Origin: Mycobacterium scrofulaceum
Lineage (GTDB): Bacteria; Actinomycetota; Actinomycetes; Mycobacteriales; Mycobacteriaceae
Assembly: GCF_001667885.1 (NCBI RefSeq)
Contig: NZ_LZJW01000057.1
Coordinates: 62,001-126,000, forward strand
DNA: 64,000 bases
Direction of reading: 5' to 3'
This document shows, piece after piece, positions 38,805 through 47,484 of this stretch. A program made the translations under genes and the position numbers. Numbering within the stretch: position 1 is the first letter of the stretch; each line of letters opens with the position of its first letter. The notes under the pieces are model-generated. The model ran no database searches and had not been told where the DNA came from. It saw only the letters and a list, made by a program, of their open reading frames with translations.

Positions 38805-38840
38805 CGACCCGCCACGACGTTGTGGCGGGTCGTTTCTCTT
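38805..38840 (+). terminator. Strong intrinsic terminator
   Basis: Perfect 11-base-pair stem CGACCCGCCAC / GTGGCGGGTCG (38805-38815 with 38822-38832), six-base loop, then TTTCTCTT. It lies 14 bases after the hemophore-like stop. Confidence 0.88.
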
Positions 38841-38898
38841 CACGTGTGAATGGCCCGCACGGCGGGTAATTGTCCAGTCAACGTGACTGGAGGGGAAG

Positions 38899-39954
38899 AT
38901 GCGGCTGCGTCGCAGTGTGCTCAACAAGCCGGGGATCGCGCGCAAGCGCCGCGGCAAGGGTTTCGCGTATTACGGGCCCGACGGAGAGCTGCTGTCCGAC
39001 CCCGAAACCCTGCAGCGCATCAAGGATCTGGTGATTCCGCCGGCCTGGAAGAACGTGTGGATCTCGCCGCATCCCAATGGCCACATTCAGGCCGTGGGCG
39101 TGGACGCCGCCGGCCGCCGCCAGTACCTCTACCACACGGCATGGCAGCAGGAACGCGCCGAAGAGAAGTTCGACCGGGTTCTGGAACTGTCCACGCGCTT
39201 GCCACACTGGCGTACCGTCATCGCAAAAGACCTGCGGCGCAGCGGCTTAACCCGTAAGCGGGTGCTCGCGGTGGCGTTGCGGCTGCTCGATCGCGGCTAT
39301 TTCCGTGCCGGCAGCGAGCAGTACGCCGAAGAGAACGAGTCGTACGGGCTGGCCACCCTGCTCTGTGAGCACGTACAGGTCCGGCGCGACGCGGTGGCAT
39401 TCGACTTCCCCGCCAAGAGCGGCGTGCGGCGCACGGTGGAAATCGAGGACCCCGAGGTGGTTCGGGCGGTGCGCGCGCTGATGCGCCGGCCCGACCGGAC
39501 CGCGCGATTGCTGTCGTGCCGCACCGCAACCGGATGGGTCGACGTTCGATCCAACGACCTCAACGCCCGCTTCAAGGAACTGGTCGGAGACGAATTCACG
39601 GTCAAGGACCTGCGCACCTGGCACGGCACGGTGCTGGCCGCCACGGCGTTCGCCGACGCCGATCCGGCCGTCTCGCAGCGGGTGGCCAAGCGCGTCGAGT
39701 CCGCCGTCATGAAGGAGGTTGCCGAGGAGCTCGGCAACACCCCGGCGGTGGCCCGCGGCTCGTACGTGGATCCCCGCGTGGTCACCGGTTACGAGCAGGG
39801 GCTGACGATCGCCGCGGCGACGCGCCGCGCCGAACGCGCGCGCGATCCCGACGCGGCTCAGGAAATCCTGGACAAGGCCACCCGCATGCTGATCCGTCGA
39901 GTGGCGAAGGGCCACAGCGCTTCGGGGACCTCCGCGCTGCCCAAGAGCGCCTGA
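38899..39954 (+). CDS. Bacterial DNA topoisomerase IB
   Basis: 351 residues, ATG behind GGAGGGG. Poxvirus-like type IB topoisomerase, as found in some bacteria including mycobacteria. The N-terminal beta domain is around GKGFAYYGPDGELLSD and IKDLVIPPAWKNVWISPHP. The C-terminal catalytic domain follows, with the nucleophilic Tyr in ARGSYVDPRVV and basic catalytic residues in the stretch DLRTWHGTVLAA. It relaxes supercoils through a 3'-phosphotyrosine link. Monocistronic between two terminators. Confidence 0.92.
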   Translation: MRLRRSVLNKPGIARKRRGKGFAYYGPDGELLSDPETLQRIKDLVIPPAWKNVWISPHPNGHIQAVGVDAAGRRQYLYHTAWQQERAEEKFDRVLELSTRLPHWRTVIAKDLRRSGLTRKRVLAVALRLLDRGYFRAGSEQYAEENESYGLATLLCEHVQVRRDAVAFDFPAKSGVRRTVEIEDPEVVRAVRALMRRPDRTARLLSCRTATGWVDVRSNDLNARFKELVGDEFTVKDLRTWHGTVLAATAFADADPAVSQRVAKRVESAVMKEVAEELGNTPAVARGSYVDPRVVTGYEQGLTIAAATRRAERARDPDAAQEILDKATRMLIRRVAKGHSASGTSALPKSA

Positions 39955-39968
39955 CCCGGCCGTCGGCA

Positions 39969-39992
39969 AACCGCTTCTCGCCCGCGGTTTTT
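39969..39992 (+). terminator. Intrinsic terminator of topoisomerase IB gene
   Basis: AACCGC, nine-base loop, GCGGTT, followed by TTT. It starts 15 bases after the stop codon. Confidence 0.6.
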
Positions 39993-40122
39993 CGTCGCAC
40001 GTCCTTGACATTTCGCTTCTCGGACACGACTGGGTGTAGCACCGAGACGCGCGACTGTGGGTCAATTCGACTGGCCGCCAAGGTCCGATGATCGCGGCGG
40101 CCCGCCGGATCCGCGGGACGAA

Positions 40123-40143
40123 GTGCTTCTCCCGGAGAAGCAC
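40123..40143. promoter_or_regulatory. Perfect 21-base palindrome abutting the SigF -35
   Basis: Arms GTGCTTCTCC and GGAGAAGCAC around a single C, all ten pairs perfect. It ends one base before the GTTT of the promoter at 40145. It could be an operator controlling the sugar island or a hairpin that stops read-through from upstream; the T-poor tail (CGTTTAAC) fits the operator better. Confidence 0.55.
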
Positions 40144-40144
40144 C

Positions 40145-40169
40145 GTTTAACGAAGTACCTATAGGGTAT
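40145..40169 (+). promoter_or_regulatory. SigF-type promoter of the heptose/glycan island
   Basis: GTTT-N15-GGGTAT, a perfect match to the SigF consensus. The predicted start, about seven bases beyond the -10, falls at 40176, only four bases before the ATG at 40180, so the mRNA would be nearly leaderless. Confidence 0.75.
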
Positions 40170-40179
40170 TTCGCTCGCC

Positions 40180-41148
40180 ATGGCTGGCCCGGGACGAGCA
40201 AAGAATGTGCTGGTGTGGCACGTCCATGGTTCCTGGACGCAGTCGTTCGTGGCGGGAGGCCACCACTACCTGGTGCCGGTGGCCGGCGACGGCGGCGAAG
40301 ATGGGATCGGGCTCGCGGGACGGTCCTGGCCCAACGCGCGGGAGGTTCCGCTCGAGGAGTTGGGCCGCGAAGACATCGATCTGGTTGTGCTGCAACGCCC
40401 GCACGAGGCCGCGCTGGTCGCCCACTGGGCGGGCCGCCGGCCCGGGTCCGAGCTTCCGGCCGTCTACGTCGAGCACAACGCGCCGCGGCCGAGCCCCACA
40501 CAGAGCCGCCACGTGGTCGCCGACCGCACCGACATCCCGCTGGTTCACGTCACCGACTTCAACCGCCTGATGTGGGACAACGGCCGGGCCCCGACCCGGG
40601 TGATCGACCATGGCATCGCCGACCCGGGCCATCGCTACACCGGCGACATCCTCAGGGCGGCCACCATGATCAACGAGCCACTGCGCCGCAACCGCGTGGT
40701 CGGCGCCGACCTGCTGGAACCGTTGTCGGCGTACGCGCAGATCGACGTGTGGGGCATCGGCACTGAAGACCTCCACGTCGACCGCGGTGGCGTCATCGGC
40801 CGCGGCCAAGTCGCCGCGCCGGCGCTCTGGGATCGGATCGCCCGCAGGCGGGTCTACCTGCATACCGCCCGCTGGACCTCGCTGGGGCTCTCGCTCATCG
40901 AGGCGATGTTTCTCGGGATGCCCGCGGTTGCCGTCGGCACGACGATGGCCCCGTTCGTAATCCCTTGCGAGGCGGGCGTTGTCAGCGCCGACGTCAACGC
41001 GCTGGGCGCTGGCCTGCGCGACTTTATGAACGACCAGGCCACCGCGGCCGCGGCCGGTAAGGCGGCGCGCGAATTCGCCTCGGCCCGGTTCGGACTCGGG
41101 CGTTTTCTCGCCGATTGGGACCAAGTGATCGAGGAGCAATGCAGATGA
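40180..41148 (+). CDS. Glycosyltransferase (GT-B, GT4-like), first gene of the island
   Basis: 322 residues. The short N-terminal domain opens with [27 protein letters not shown], with acceptor-side [16 protein letters not shown]. The C-terminal half ends in [27 protein letters not shown], which keeps the second Glu of the GT4 E-x7-E motif but has Thr at the first. Similar short transferases precede a GT4 enzyme in other actinobacterial glycan clusters. The ATG at 40180 has no ribosome site, consistent with the near-leaderless start predicted from the promoter. The next gene follows after 16 bases. Confidence 0.8.
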   Translation: MAGPGRAKNVLVWHVHGSWTQSFVAGGHHYLVPVAGDGGEDGIGLAGRSWPNAREVPLEELGREDIDLVVLQRPHEAALVAHWAGRRPGSELPAVYVEHNAPRPSPTQSRHVVADRTDIPLVHVTDFNRLMWDNGRAPTRVIDHGIADPGHRYTGDILRAATMINEPLRRNRVVGADLLEPLSAYAQIDVWGIGTEDLHVDRGGVIGRGQVAAPALWDRIARRRVYLHTARWTSLGLSLIEAMFLGMPAVAVGTTMAPFVIPCEAGVVSADVNALGAGLRDFMNDQATAAAAGKAAREFASARFGLGRFLADWDQVIEEQCR

Positions 41149-41164
41149 TCGGAAGGGAGCCCGC

Positions 41165-42385
41165 ATGAGGATCGCGATGATCTCCGAACACGCCAGCCCG
41201 CTGGCACACCTCGGTGGCGTGGACGCGGGCGGCCAGAACGTCCACGTCGCCGAGCTGTCCTCCGCGCTGGCCCGGCGCGGCCATGACGTGGTGGTGTACA
41301 CCCGCCGGGACGACCCGCACTTGCCGGAGTGCGTCGACACCGAGCACGGCTACTCCGTCGTGCACGTTCCGGCGGGACCGCCCCGCGTATTACCCAAAGA
41401 CCAACTGTTGCAGTACATGTACGCGTTCGCGCGCTACCTGGATGCGCGGTGGGTGGCCGATCCCCCCGACGTGGCCCACGGCCACTTCTGGATGTCGGGG
41501 GTGGCCATCCAGCGCGCGGCCCGGCCGCACAGCATCCCGACCGTGCAAACGTTCCACGCGTTGGGCCTCATCAAGCGGCTGCATCAGGGACTCGACGACA
41601 CCAGCCCGGACTGCCGCGTCAGCGTGGAGGCCGGGATCGCCCGCGACGCCGACTGGGTGGCGGCCACCAGCACGGACGAAGTCTTCGAGCTGGTCCGCAT
41701 GGGCCGCGCACGGTCGCGAACCTCCGTGGTGCCCTGCGGGGTCGACATCGACGCGTTCACCCCGGGCGGTCCCGTCGCGCCGCGCGGCGACCAACCCCGC
41801 ATCGTTTCGGTCGGAAGGCTGGTGCCGCGCAAAGGGTTTGACACCTTGATCCGGGCCTTGCCGCGCGTCCCGGGCGCCGAGCTGGTGATCGTCGGCGGCC
41901 CGGCGAAGTCGGATTTCGCCGCCGACCCCGAGGCGCGGCACCTGCAACGGCTGGCCGCCCAGTTGGGCGTGGCCGACCGGGTCCGGCTGCTCGGCGCCGT
42001 CACCCGCCACGAGATGCCCGCGTTGCTGCGGTCCGCGGACGTGGTGGCCTGCACGCCCTGGTACGAGCCGTTCGGCATCGTGCCGCTGGAGGCGATGGCC
42101 TGCGGTGTGCCGGTGGCTGCCACCGCGGTGGGCGGGATCCGCGACACCGTCGTCGACGACGTCACCGGGCGGCTGGTGCCGCCCAAAGACCCGGTCAGCC
42201 TCGGCGACGCCATCGCCGCCCTGCTCCGCGATCACGCCCGGCGCGTGGCACTGGGTGCGGCCGGTCGCGAGCGTGCCCGCTCGCGCTACACCTGGGACCG
42301 GGTCGCGGCCGACACCGAACGCATCTACGAGAAGCTGGCACCGGTTCGGCGCGAGGTGAGCGCCCCAAGCAAACGCTCCGGGTGA
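41165..42385 (+). CDS. GT4 glycosyltransferase
   Basis: 406 residues, ATG behind GGAAGGGAG. The N-terminal domain has the sucrose-synthase/MshA-type acceptor motif [19 protein letters not shown]. The C-terminal domain begins at [19 protein letters not shown] and has the full donor-site E-x7-E in [19 protein letters not shown]. The enzyme would transfer a sugar from a nucleotide donor with retention of configuration. It is the paralogue that shows what the 26167 protein has lost. Probably the second gene of the SigF-promoted transcript. Confidence 0.9.
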   Translation: MRIAMISEHASPLAHLGGVDAGGQNVHVAELSSALARRGHDVVVYTRRDDPHLPECVDTEHGYSVVHVPAGPPRVLPKDQLLQYMYAFARYLDARWVADPPDVAHGHFWMSGVAIQRAARPHSIPTVQTFHALGLIKRLHQGLDDTSPDCRVSVEAGIARDADWVAATSTDEVFELVRMGRARSRTSVVPCGVDIDAFTPGGPVAPRGDQPRIVSVGRLVPRKGFDTLIRALPRVPGAELVIVGGPAKSDFAADPEARHLQRLAAQLGVADRVRLLGAVTRHEMPALLRSADVVACTPWYEPFGIVPLEAMACGVPVAATAVGGIRDTVVDDVTGRLVPPKDPVSLGDAIAALLRDHARRVALGAAGRERARSRYTWDRVAADTERIYEKLAPVRREVSAPSKRSG

Positions 42386-42394
42386 CCTTGTGGC

Positions 42395-43273
42395 TCAGGC
42401 TTTTTCCAGCATCCGCAGCGACCGCTCGACGTTGTCCGGCAGGCGCCGGCGTGCGCGCAATGCGGCAGGCAGCGCGGCCAGCGCCTCGAGCAACGCCCGC
42501 GCGTGGGCCGTGTCACGGGCGGCGGCCCAGGCCAACGTGGCGGTCGCGCCGGCGCACCGGCCGGCGGGTCGGCGCAGCCACGCCGTGAGCATGGCGTTGC
42601 GCACCTCGCGCGCGTGCTGGACGCTGCTGGGCGACCGCGTTTCCGATGGTTGGTGGTACGCCACCAACGCGGGGCAGAAGCACAGATCCCAGCCGTTGGC
42701 GGCCAAATCCCAGGCCAGCAGGCTCTCCTCACCGCGAAAATGCAGGATCGGGCTGAACCCGCCGACCGCTTCGAACGCCGACTTGCGCACCACAGCCGAG
42801 CAGGACTGGAACCCCAGGATCGAGGGGCCGGGCAGGTCGGGGTCCCTGCCCAGCGGAGAGTCGGCCAGTTTGGCGACGAACGGGTCGTCGCGCTGCTGCG
42901 GCCACATCACCGTGCGCGCGGCCAAAACCGCTACGGTGCCGAACCTTTCGAATACACCTTCGGCGGTCGAAACCGCATCCGGCTCCCACCACGAGTCGTC
43001 GTCACAGAAGGCGGCATACGGCGTGCCACATCGCGCCACACCGACGTTGCGTGCGACCGCTCCCTCGTTGCGGTCCAACGGTATGACCGTGACCCGGCCG
43101 CCCGACCGGGCCGCGATACGTGTGACGTCGCGCACGGAATCGTCGCGAGAAGCGTTGTCCACCACGATGATCGGACACGCGGTCGTGTCCAGCAGGCGGT
43201 CGAGCACGTTGCACAGTTCGTGCGCGCGGTCCCGCGTCGCAATGACAAAAGAAGTTAGGGGCTTGGTCGCCAT
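42395..43273 (-). CDS. GT2 glycosyltransferase
   Basis: 292 residues on the minus strand, the only gene of the island so oriented. GT-A fold: TSFVIATRDRAHELCNVLDRLL, IIVVDNASRD, then AFCDDDSWWEPDAV with the metal-binding DDD. The acceptor-domain stretch is GGFSPILHFRGEESLLAWDLAANGW (given in part). It has its own SigF-type promoter (43285-43309), back to back with that of the epimerase gene. Inverting sugar transfer is expected; donor and acceptor unknown. Confidence 0.88.
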   Translation of the reverse strand: MATKPLTSFVIATRDRAHELCNVLDRLLDTTACPIIVVDNASRDDSVRDVTRIAARSGGRVTVIPLDRNEGAVARNVGVARCGTPYAAFCDDDSWWEPDAVSTAEGVFERFGTVAVLAARTVMWPQQRDDPFVAKLADSPLGRDPDLPGPSILGFQSCSAVVRKSAFEAVGGFSPILHFRGEESLLAWDLAANGWDLCFCPALVAYHQPSETRSPSSVQHAREVRNAMLTAWLRRPAGRCAGATATLAWAAARDTAHARALLEALAALPAALRARRRLPDNVERSLRMLEKA

Positions 43274-43284
43274 GACTGGTGCAG

Positions 43285-43309
43285 CTACCCGAAAAGCGCC
43301 CGATGAAAC
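43285..43309 (-). promoter_or_regulatory. SigF-type promoter of the GT2 gene
   Basis: Minus strand GTTT-N15-GGGTAG, all nine core bases matched; the -10 ends 12 bases before the ATG, giving a very short leader. Confidence 0.7.
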
Positions 43310-43312
43310 GCC

Positions 43313-43337
43313 GTTTCGCCGGAAGGATCACGGGTAT
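43313..43337 (+). promoter_or_regulatory. SigF-type promoter of the epimerase-carbamoyltransferase-heptose operon
   Basis: GTTT-N15-GGGTAT, perfect. The -10 ends nine bases before the ATG at 43347, so the mRNA would be leaderless or nearly so. Only three bases separate it from the divergent site at 43285-43309. Confidence 0.75.
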
Positions 43338-43346
43338 GAGAGCTCG

Positions 43347-44345
43347 ATGCGTGCGCTTTCGCGAGTGTTGATCACCGGCGGCGCCGGCTTCTTGGGTGCC
43401 CATCTGTGTAACCGGTTGCTCGACGCCGACGTGGAGGTGGTCAGCGTCGACGACCTGACAACCAGCTCACCGGCCGCGACGGACCGGTTGGCCGGGCTTC
43501 CTGGATACCGATTCGTGCGGCACGACGTCTGCGATCGGTCGCTGGTGGACAGCGTCGGCACCTCTTTCGACACGGTGTTCCACCTGGCCTCGCCCGCCTC
43601 GCCGATCGACTATCAGCGACGACCGATCGAGACGCTGCGGGCGGGCTCGGCGGGCACCGCGACGGCACTGGAGGTCGCCGAACGCGGCGGCGCCCGCTTC
43701 GTGCTCGCATCCACCAGCGAGGTCTACGGCGATCCTGAGGTGCATCCGCAGCCCGAAAGCTATTGGGGCAACGTGAATCCGAACGGGCCGCGCAGCGTCT
43801 ACGACGAAGCCAAACGGTATGCCGAGGCCCTGACGTTCGCCCATCACCGCCTCGGACGGGTGGACGTGGGGGTCGCGCGCATCTTCAACACTTACGGCCC
43901 GGGCATGCGGGCGGACGACGGTCGCATGGTGCCCACGTTCTGCCATCAAGCGCTGCGCGGCGAGCCGCTGACCGTGTCCGGCACCGGACTGCAGACCCGG
44001 TCGTTGTGCTATGTCGACGACACCGTTGCGGGGTTGATCGCCCTGGCACGCGCGGACTTCAGCGGCCCGGTCAACATCGGCAACCCGACCGAGCTGACGG
44101 TGCTGGCGGTCGCCGAGCTGCTCCGGGAATTCGCCGGCAGCAGGTCGACCATCCAGTTCACCCCGCCGGCCGAGGACGACCCGCAGCGCCGTTGCCCCGA
44201 CATCACCGTCGCCCGCGACCGGTTGGGCTGGGAGCCGCGGGTGGACTACCGCACCGGGCTGGCCGCCACGGTGGCGTGGTTCCGCGCGACGGCCGACGAC
44301 CCGGACCGAGCCCTGGTTTTGGCCGCCGACCAGCTGGCGCTGTAG
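43347..44345 (+). CDS. NAD-dependent epimerase/dehydratase, UDP-xylose-synthase-like
   Basis: 332 residues. Extended SDR: NAD motif ITGGAGFLG, then HLASPASPIDYQRRPIETL, STSEVYGDPEVHPQPESYWG and VYDEAKRYAEAL with the catalytic Tyr-x3-Lys. These stretches are the fingerprint of UDP-glucuronate decarboxylases (UXS), which make UDP-xylose, and of close dTDP-glucose dehydratase relatives. They do not match HldD epimerase. The ATG at 43347 fits the leaderless promoter. It opens the long operon; the carbamoyltransferase follows after five bases. Confidence 0.85.
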   Translation: MRALSRVLITGGAGFLGAHLCNRLLDADVEVVSVDDLTTSSPAATDRLAGLPGYRFVRHDVCDRSLVDSVGTSFDTVFHLASPASPIDYQRRPIETLRAGSAGTATALEVAERGGARFVLASTSEVYGDPEVHPQPESYWGNVNPNGPRSVYDEAKRYAEALTFAHHRLGRVDVGVARIFNTYGPGMRADDGRMVPTFCHQALRGEPLTVSGTGLQTRSLCYVDDTVAGLIALARADFSGPVNIGNPTELTVLAVAELLREFAGSRSTIQFTPPAEDDPQRRCPDITVARDRLGWEPRVDYRTGLAATVAWFRATADDPDRALVLAADQLAL

Positions 44346-44350
44346 GAGGA

Positions 44351-45994
44351 ATGGTGCGAATTCTCGGTGTCAATGCGGTCTTTCACGACCCCGCCGCGGC
44401 GTTGGTGGTCGACGGCCGGGTAGTGGCCGCCGCCGAAGAGGAGCGGTTCTCCCGCCGCAAGCACGGCAAGCAGGCCGTCCCCTTCTCGACCTGGGAGGTG
44501 CCCACCGCCGCCATCCGCTGGTGCCTGGCGCACGCCGGCGTCGCCGCCGAAGAGATCGACGCGATCGGCTACTCGTACGACCCGGCCCTGATGTACGAAG
44601 AGCCGACCGACCCGCGCGGCCTGGACCAGGACTGGGAGGACCTGCGCACGATGTACGCCGAGCGCGCACCCCGGTTTCTGGCTTCCGCCGTGCCGGGCCT
44701 CAATCCGGCCGCGGTGCGCCACGTCCGCCACCACGTCGCGCACGCGGCATCGACCGCGCTCGCCTCCCCGCACCCCGACACCGCCGTGCTGGTGGTGGAC
44801 GGCCGCGGCGAACGCACCTCCATGCTGGCCGGCGTGTACCGCGACCACAAGCTCGACGTGCTGGCCTCCCAGCAGCTGCCGCACTCGCTGGGGTTGCTCT
44901 ACGAAAGCCTCACCGAACACCTGGGTTTCGCGCGGTCCAGCGACGAGTACAAGGTCATGGCGATGGCGTCCTACGGCCGGCCGCGCTTCGCCGAGCGGCT
45001 TCGTGAGCGCGTATACGCCTGCGGTGACGGCGGCTTTCGCACCGAACCGATCGCGTGGAAGGAACTGGCGCCACCCCGCCGGCCGCACGAGGAGGCGCTC
45101 GAGCCGGTGCACGCCGATCTCGCCTGCAGCGTGCAGCGGGTGATCGAAGACGTGCTGCTCGACCTGGTGGCCTGGCTGCGGGAGCGCGCCGATGGCGACG
45201 CGCTGTGCCTGGCCGGCGGCGTGGCGCTCAATTGCGTTGCAAACACCCGCATCCACGCCGAGAGCGGGTTCGACCGGGTGTGGGTCCAGCCCGCGTCCGG
45301 CGACTCCGGCACGGCGCTCGGCGCGGCGCTGAGCCTGGCCGCGTCGTTCGGCGAACCGATCGCGCCGATGCCGTCGGCACTGCTGGGACGCGGGTGGTCC
45401 GACGAACAGATCGAGGCGATGCTGCGGGAAGCGGCCGTCAGCTACGAGCGCCCGGACGATGTGGCCGCCGCGATCGGCGACGCCCTCGCCGACAACCAGT
45501 TGGTCGGCTGGTTTCAGGGCCGCGCCGAGTTCGGGCCGCGGGCTCTCGGCGGACGGTCGCTGCTCGCCGATCCGCGCCGCGCCGCCAACCTCGAGCGCCT
45601 CAACGCCGTCAAGGGCCGCGAGCAGTTCCGGCCGGTCGCGCCCATGGTGCTGGCGGAGCGCGCCGCCGAAATCTTCTCCCGCGGGCCGCTTCCCAGCCCG
45701 TACATGCTGTTCGTCCACGATGTCGCCGAGGACTGGCGCGACCGCATCCCCGCGGTCACCCACGTCGACGGCACCGCCCGGATCCAGACCGTCGACGCGG
45801 CCGCGGATCCGCGGCTGCACGCGACGATCAGTCGCTTCGCCGAGCGCACCGGCGTCCCCGTGGTGGTCAACACCAGCTTCAACACCGCGGGGCGGCCCAT
45901 GGTGGACAGCCCGCGCGACGCCTTGGAGGTGTTCGGCAGTTCCCCGATCGACGTGCTCGCGCTGGGCTCGTACGTGGTCAGGCGGCGCCGATGA
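44351..45994 (+). CDS. NodU/TobZ-type O-carbamoyltransferase
   Basis: 547 residues, ATG behind AGGAGGA. The N-terminal ASKHA-like domain opens with ILGVNAVFHDPAAALVVDG. The metal ligands are in HHVAHA (His127, His131), and YESLTEHLGFARSSDEYKVMAMASYG follows. The C-terminal YrdC-like domain makes carbamoyl-adenylate (RAEFGPRALGGRSLLADPR, VNTSFNTAGRPMVDSP). Such enzymes put a carbamoyl group on sugars of Nod factors, aminoglycosides and some LPS cores. Here the acceptor is probably a heptose or other residue of the glycan built by neighbouring transferases. Confidence 0.92.
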   Translation: MVRILGVNAVFHDPAAALVVDGRVVAAAEEERFSRRKHGKQAVPFSTWEVPTAAIRWCLAHAGVAAEEIDAIGYSYDPALMYEEPTDPRGLDQDWEDLRTMYAERAPRFLASAVPGLNPAAVRHVRHHVAHAASTALASPHPDTAVLVVDGRGERTSMLAGVYRDHKLDVLASQQLPHSLGLLYESLTEHLGFARSSDEYKVMAMASYGRPRFAERLRERVYACGDGGFRTEPIAWKELAPPRRPHEEALEPVHADLACSVQRVIEDVLLDLVAWLRERADGDALCLAGGVALNCVANTRIHAESGFDRVWVQPASGDSGTALGAALSLAASFGEPIAPMPSALLGRGWSDEQIEAMLREAAVSYERPDDVAAAIGDALADNQLVGWFQGRAEFGPRALGGRSLLADPRRAANLERLNAVKGREQFRPVAPMVLAERAAEIFSRGPLPSPYMLFVHDVAEDWRDRIPAVTHVDGTARIQTVDAAADPRLHATISRFAERTGVPVVVNTSFNTAGRPMVDSPRDALEVFGSSPIDVLALGSYVVRRRR

Positions 45995-47484
45995 CAGCCG
46001 GCTACGCGATCGTCATACCGACCGTCGGACGAGACTCGCTGCGGCGCTTGCTCATTGCGCTGGAACGCGGATCCGGTCCGGGGCCCGCCGAGGTGGTGGT
46101 GGTCGACGACCGGCCGCGGCCCGCCGGCGAGCTTTCGGTGGGCGGTGACTTGCCGGTGCGGGTGCTGCGCAGCGGTGGCCGCGGGCCGGCCGCGGCGCGC
46201 AACGTGGGCTGGCGCGCCACCGGCACGCCGTGGGTGTGTTTTCTGGACGACGACGTGGAGCCGGGCCCGGACTGGAAGTCGGCGCTGGCCATCGACCTCA
46301 AGGCCGCCGAGGCCGCCGATGCCGCCGGCTCGCAGGCCGTGATCGAGGTTCCCGCGCGACGATCCCGACGACCCACCGACGACGAGCGCCGCACCCTGCG
46401 GCTCTCCCAGGCGCAATGGATCACCGCCGACATGGCCTACCGCCGCGACATGCTGGTGTCGGTCGGCGGTTTCGACGACCGGTTCCCGCGGGCCTACCGC
46501 GAGGATTCCGACCTTGCGGTGCGCATCGTGGCGGCCGGCGGGGCGATCGTGCGCGGGGAGCGCGCCTCGACCCATCCCGTGGCGGCGTCCACCTGGTGGT
46601 CGAGCGTGCGCGCTCAGGTCGGCAACCGCGACAACGCGCTGATGCGCCGCAAGTACGGCCGCGCGTGGCGGGCCATGGTCGGCGAGGGACCGGGCAGGAT
46701 GCCGGCGCACGCGGGCACCACGCTGGCCGGCGGCGCCGCCGTGGTGGCCGGCCTGTCGGGCCGCGGCCGCGTCGCGTGCGCCGCGGCGGGGGCCTGGCTG
46801 CTGCTGACGGCGGAGTTCACCGCCCGGCGCTGGCTCGCCGGGCCACGGAATTCCCTTGAGGCCGCGCGCCTTTCGGTGACCAGCGCGGTCATCCCGCCGG
46901 TCGCGGTCGCGCACCGGCTCGCCGGCGAGTGGGCGTTTCGCCACGCGCGGCGCGATCCGCCGCTCGCCGTGCTCCTCGACCGCGATGACACCCTGATCGT
47001 CGACCGGCCCTACCTCAACGACCCCGAGGGCGTGCGGCCCACCCCCGGGGCGGAGAGCGCGCTGGAGCGGCTGCGCCGGCGCGGCCTGTTGCTGGCCGTC
47101 GTGACCAATCAGTCCGGCGTGGCGCGCGGGCTGATCAGTCCGGATCAGCTTGCCGCGGTCAACGCCCGGGTGAATCAGCTTCTCGGCCCGTTCGATTCGT
47201 GGCAGGTGTGCGTGCACGCCGAAGCGGACGGCTGCGAGTGCCGTAAGCCGCGGCCCGGCCTGGTGCTGGCGGCCGCCGAAGCGCTCGCGGTGCCGCCGCA
47301 GCGGTGCGTGCTGATCGGCGACATCGGGGGCGACGTGCAGGCCGCATTGGCCGCCGGCGCCGGGGCGGTGCTGGTGCCGACCGGCCGCACCCTGATCGGA
47401 GAGATCGACCACGCGCGGGCCCACGCCCGGGTGGCCGCGACGCTGGACGACGCCGTGTCTCTGGTGCTCCGGGAGTGCCGATGA
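45991..47484 (+). CDS. Fusion of GT2 glycosyltransferase and GmhB-type heptose bisphosphate phosphatase
   Basis: 497 residues; ATG overlaps the previous stop (ATGA). Residues 1-310 are a GT2 transferase: IVIPTVGRDSLRRLL, VVVVDDRP, FLDDDVEPG (86-90), FPRAYREDSDLAVR, and a hydrophobic patch at 245-275. Residues 325-497 are a HAD phosphatase of the GmhB/histidinol-phosphate type: LLDRDDTLIVDRP (nucleophile Asp330, acid Asp332), VTNQSGVARG, a zinc site of Cys407/His409/Cys415/Cys417 (CVHAEADGCECRKPRPG) and IGDIGGD. GmhB removes the C7 phosphate of heptose 1,7-bisphosphate. The zinc loop is shorter than in E. coli, and Asp replaces Gly in DRDGT. Confidence 0.9.
   Translation: MTAGYAIVIPTVGRDSLRRLLIALERGSGPGPAEVVVVDDRPRPAGELSVGGDLPVRVLRSGGRGPAAARNVGWRATGTPWVCFLDDDVEPGPDWKSALAIDLKAAEAADAAGSQAVIEVPARRSRRPTDDERRTLRLSQAQWITADMAYRRDMLVSVGGFDDRFPRAYREDSDLAVRIVAAGGAIVRGERASTHPVAASTWWSSVRAQVGNRDNALMRRKYGRAWRAMVGEGPGRMPAHAGTTLAGGAAVVAGLSGRGRVACAAAGAWLLLTAEFTARRWLAGPRNSLEAARLSVTSAVIPPVAVAHRLAGEWAFRHARRDPPLAVLLDRDDTLIVDRPYLNDPEGVRPTPGAESALERLRRRGLLLAVVTNQSGVARGLISPDQLAAVNARVNQLLGPFDSWQVCVHAEADGCECRKPRPGLVLAAAEALAVPPQRCVLIGDIGGDVQAALAAGAGAVLVPTGRTLIGEIDHARAHARVAATLDDAVSLVLRECR

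Noticed and set aside
43347..44345. Epimerase gene as the missing HldD
   Set aside because: The motifs (ASPIDYQ, STSEVYGDPEVHPQ, YDEAKR) fit UDP-glucuronate decarboxylase/dTDP-glucose dehydratase-like enzymes, not HldD.
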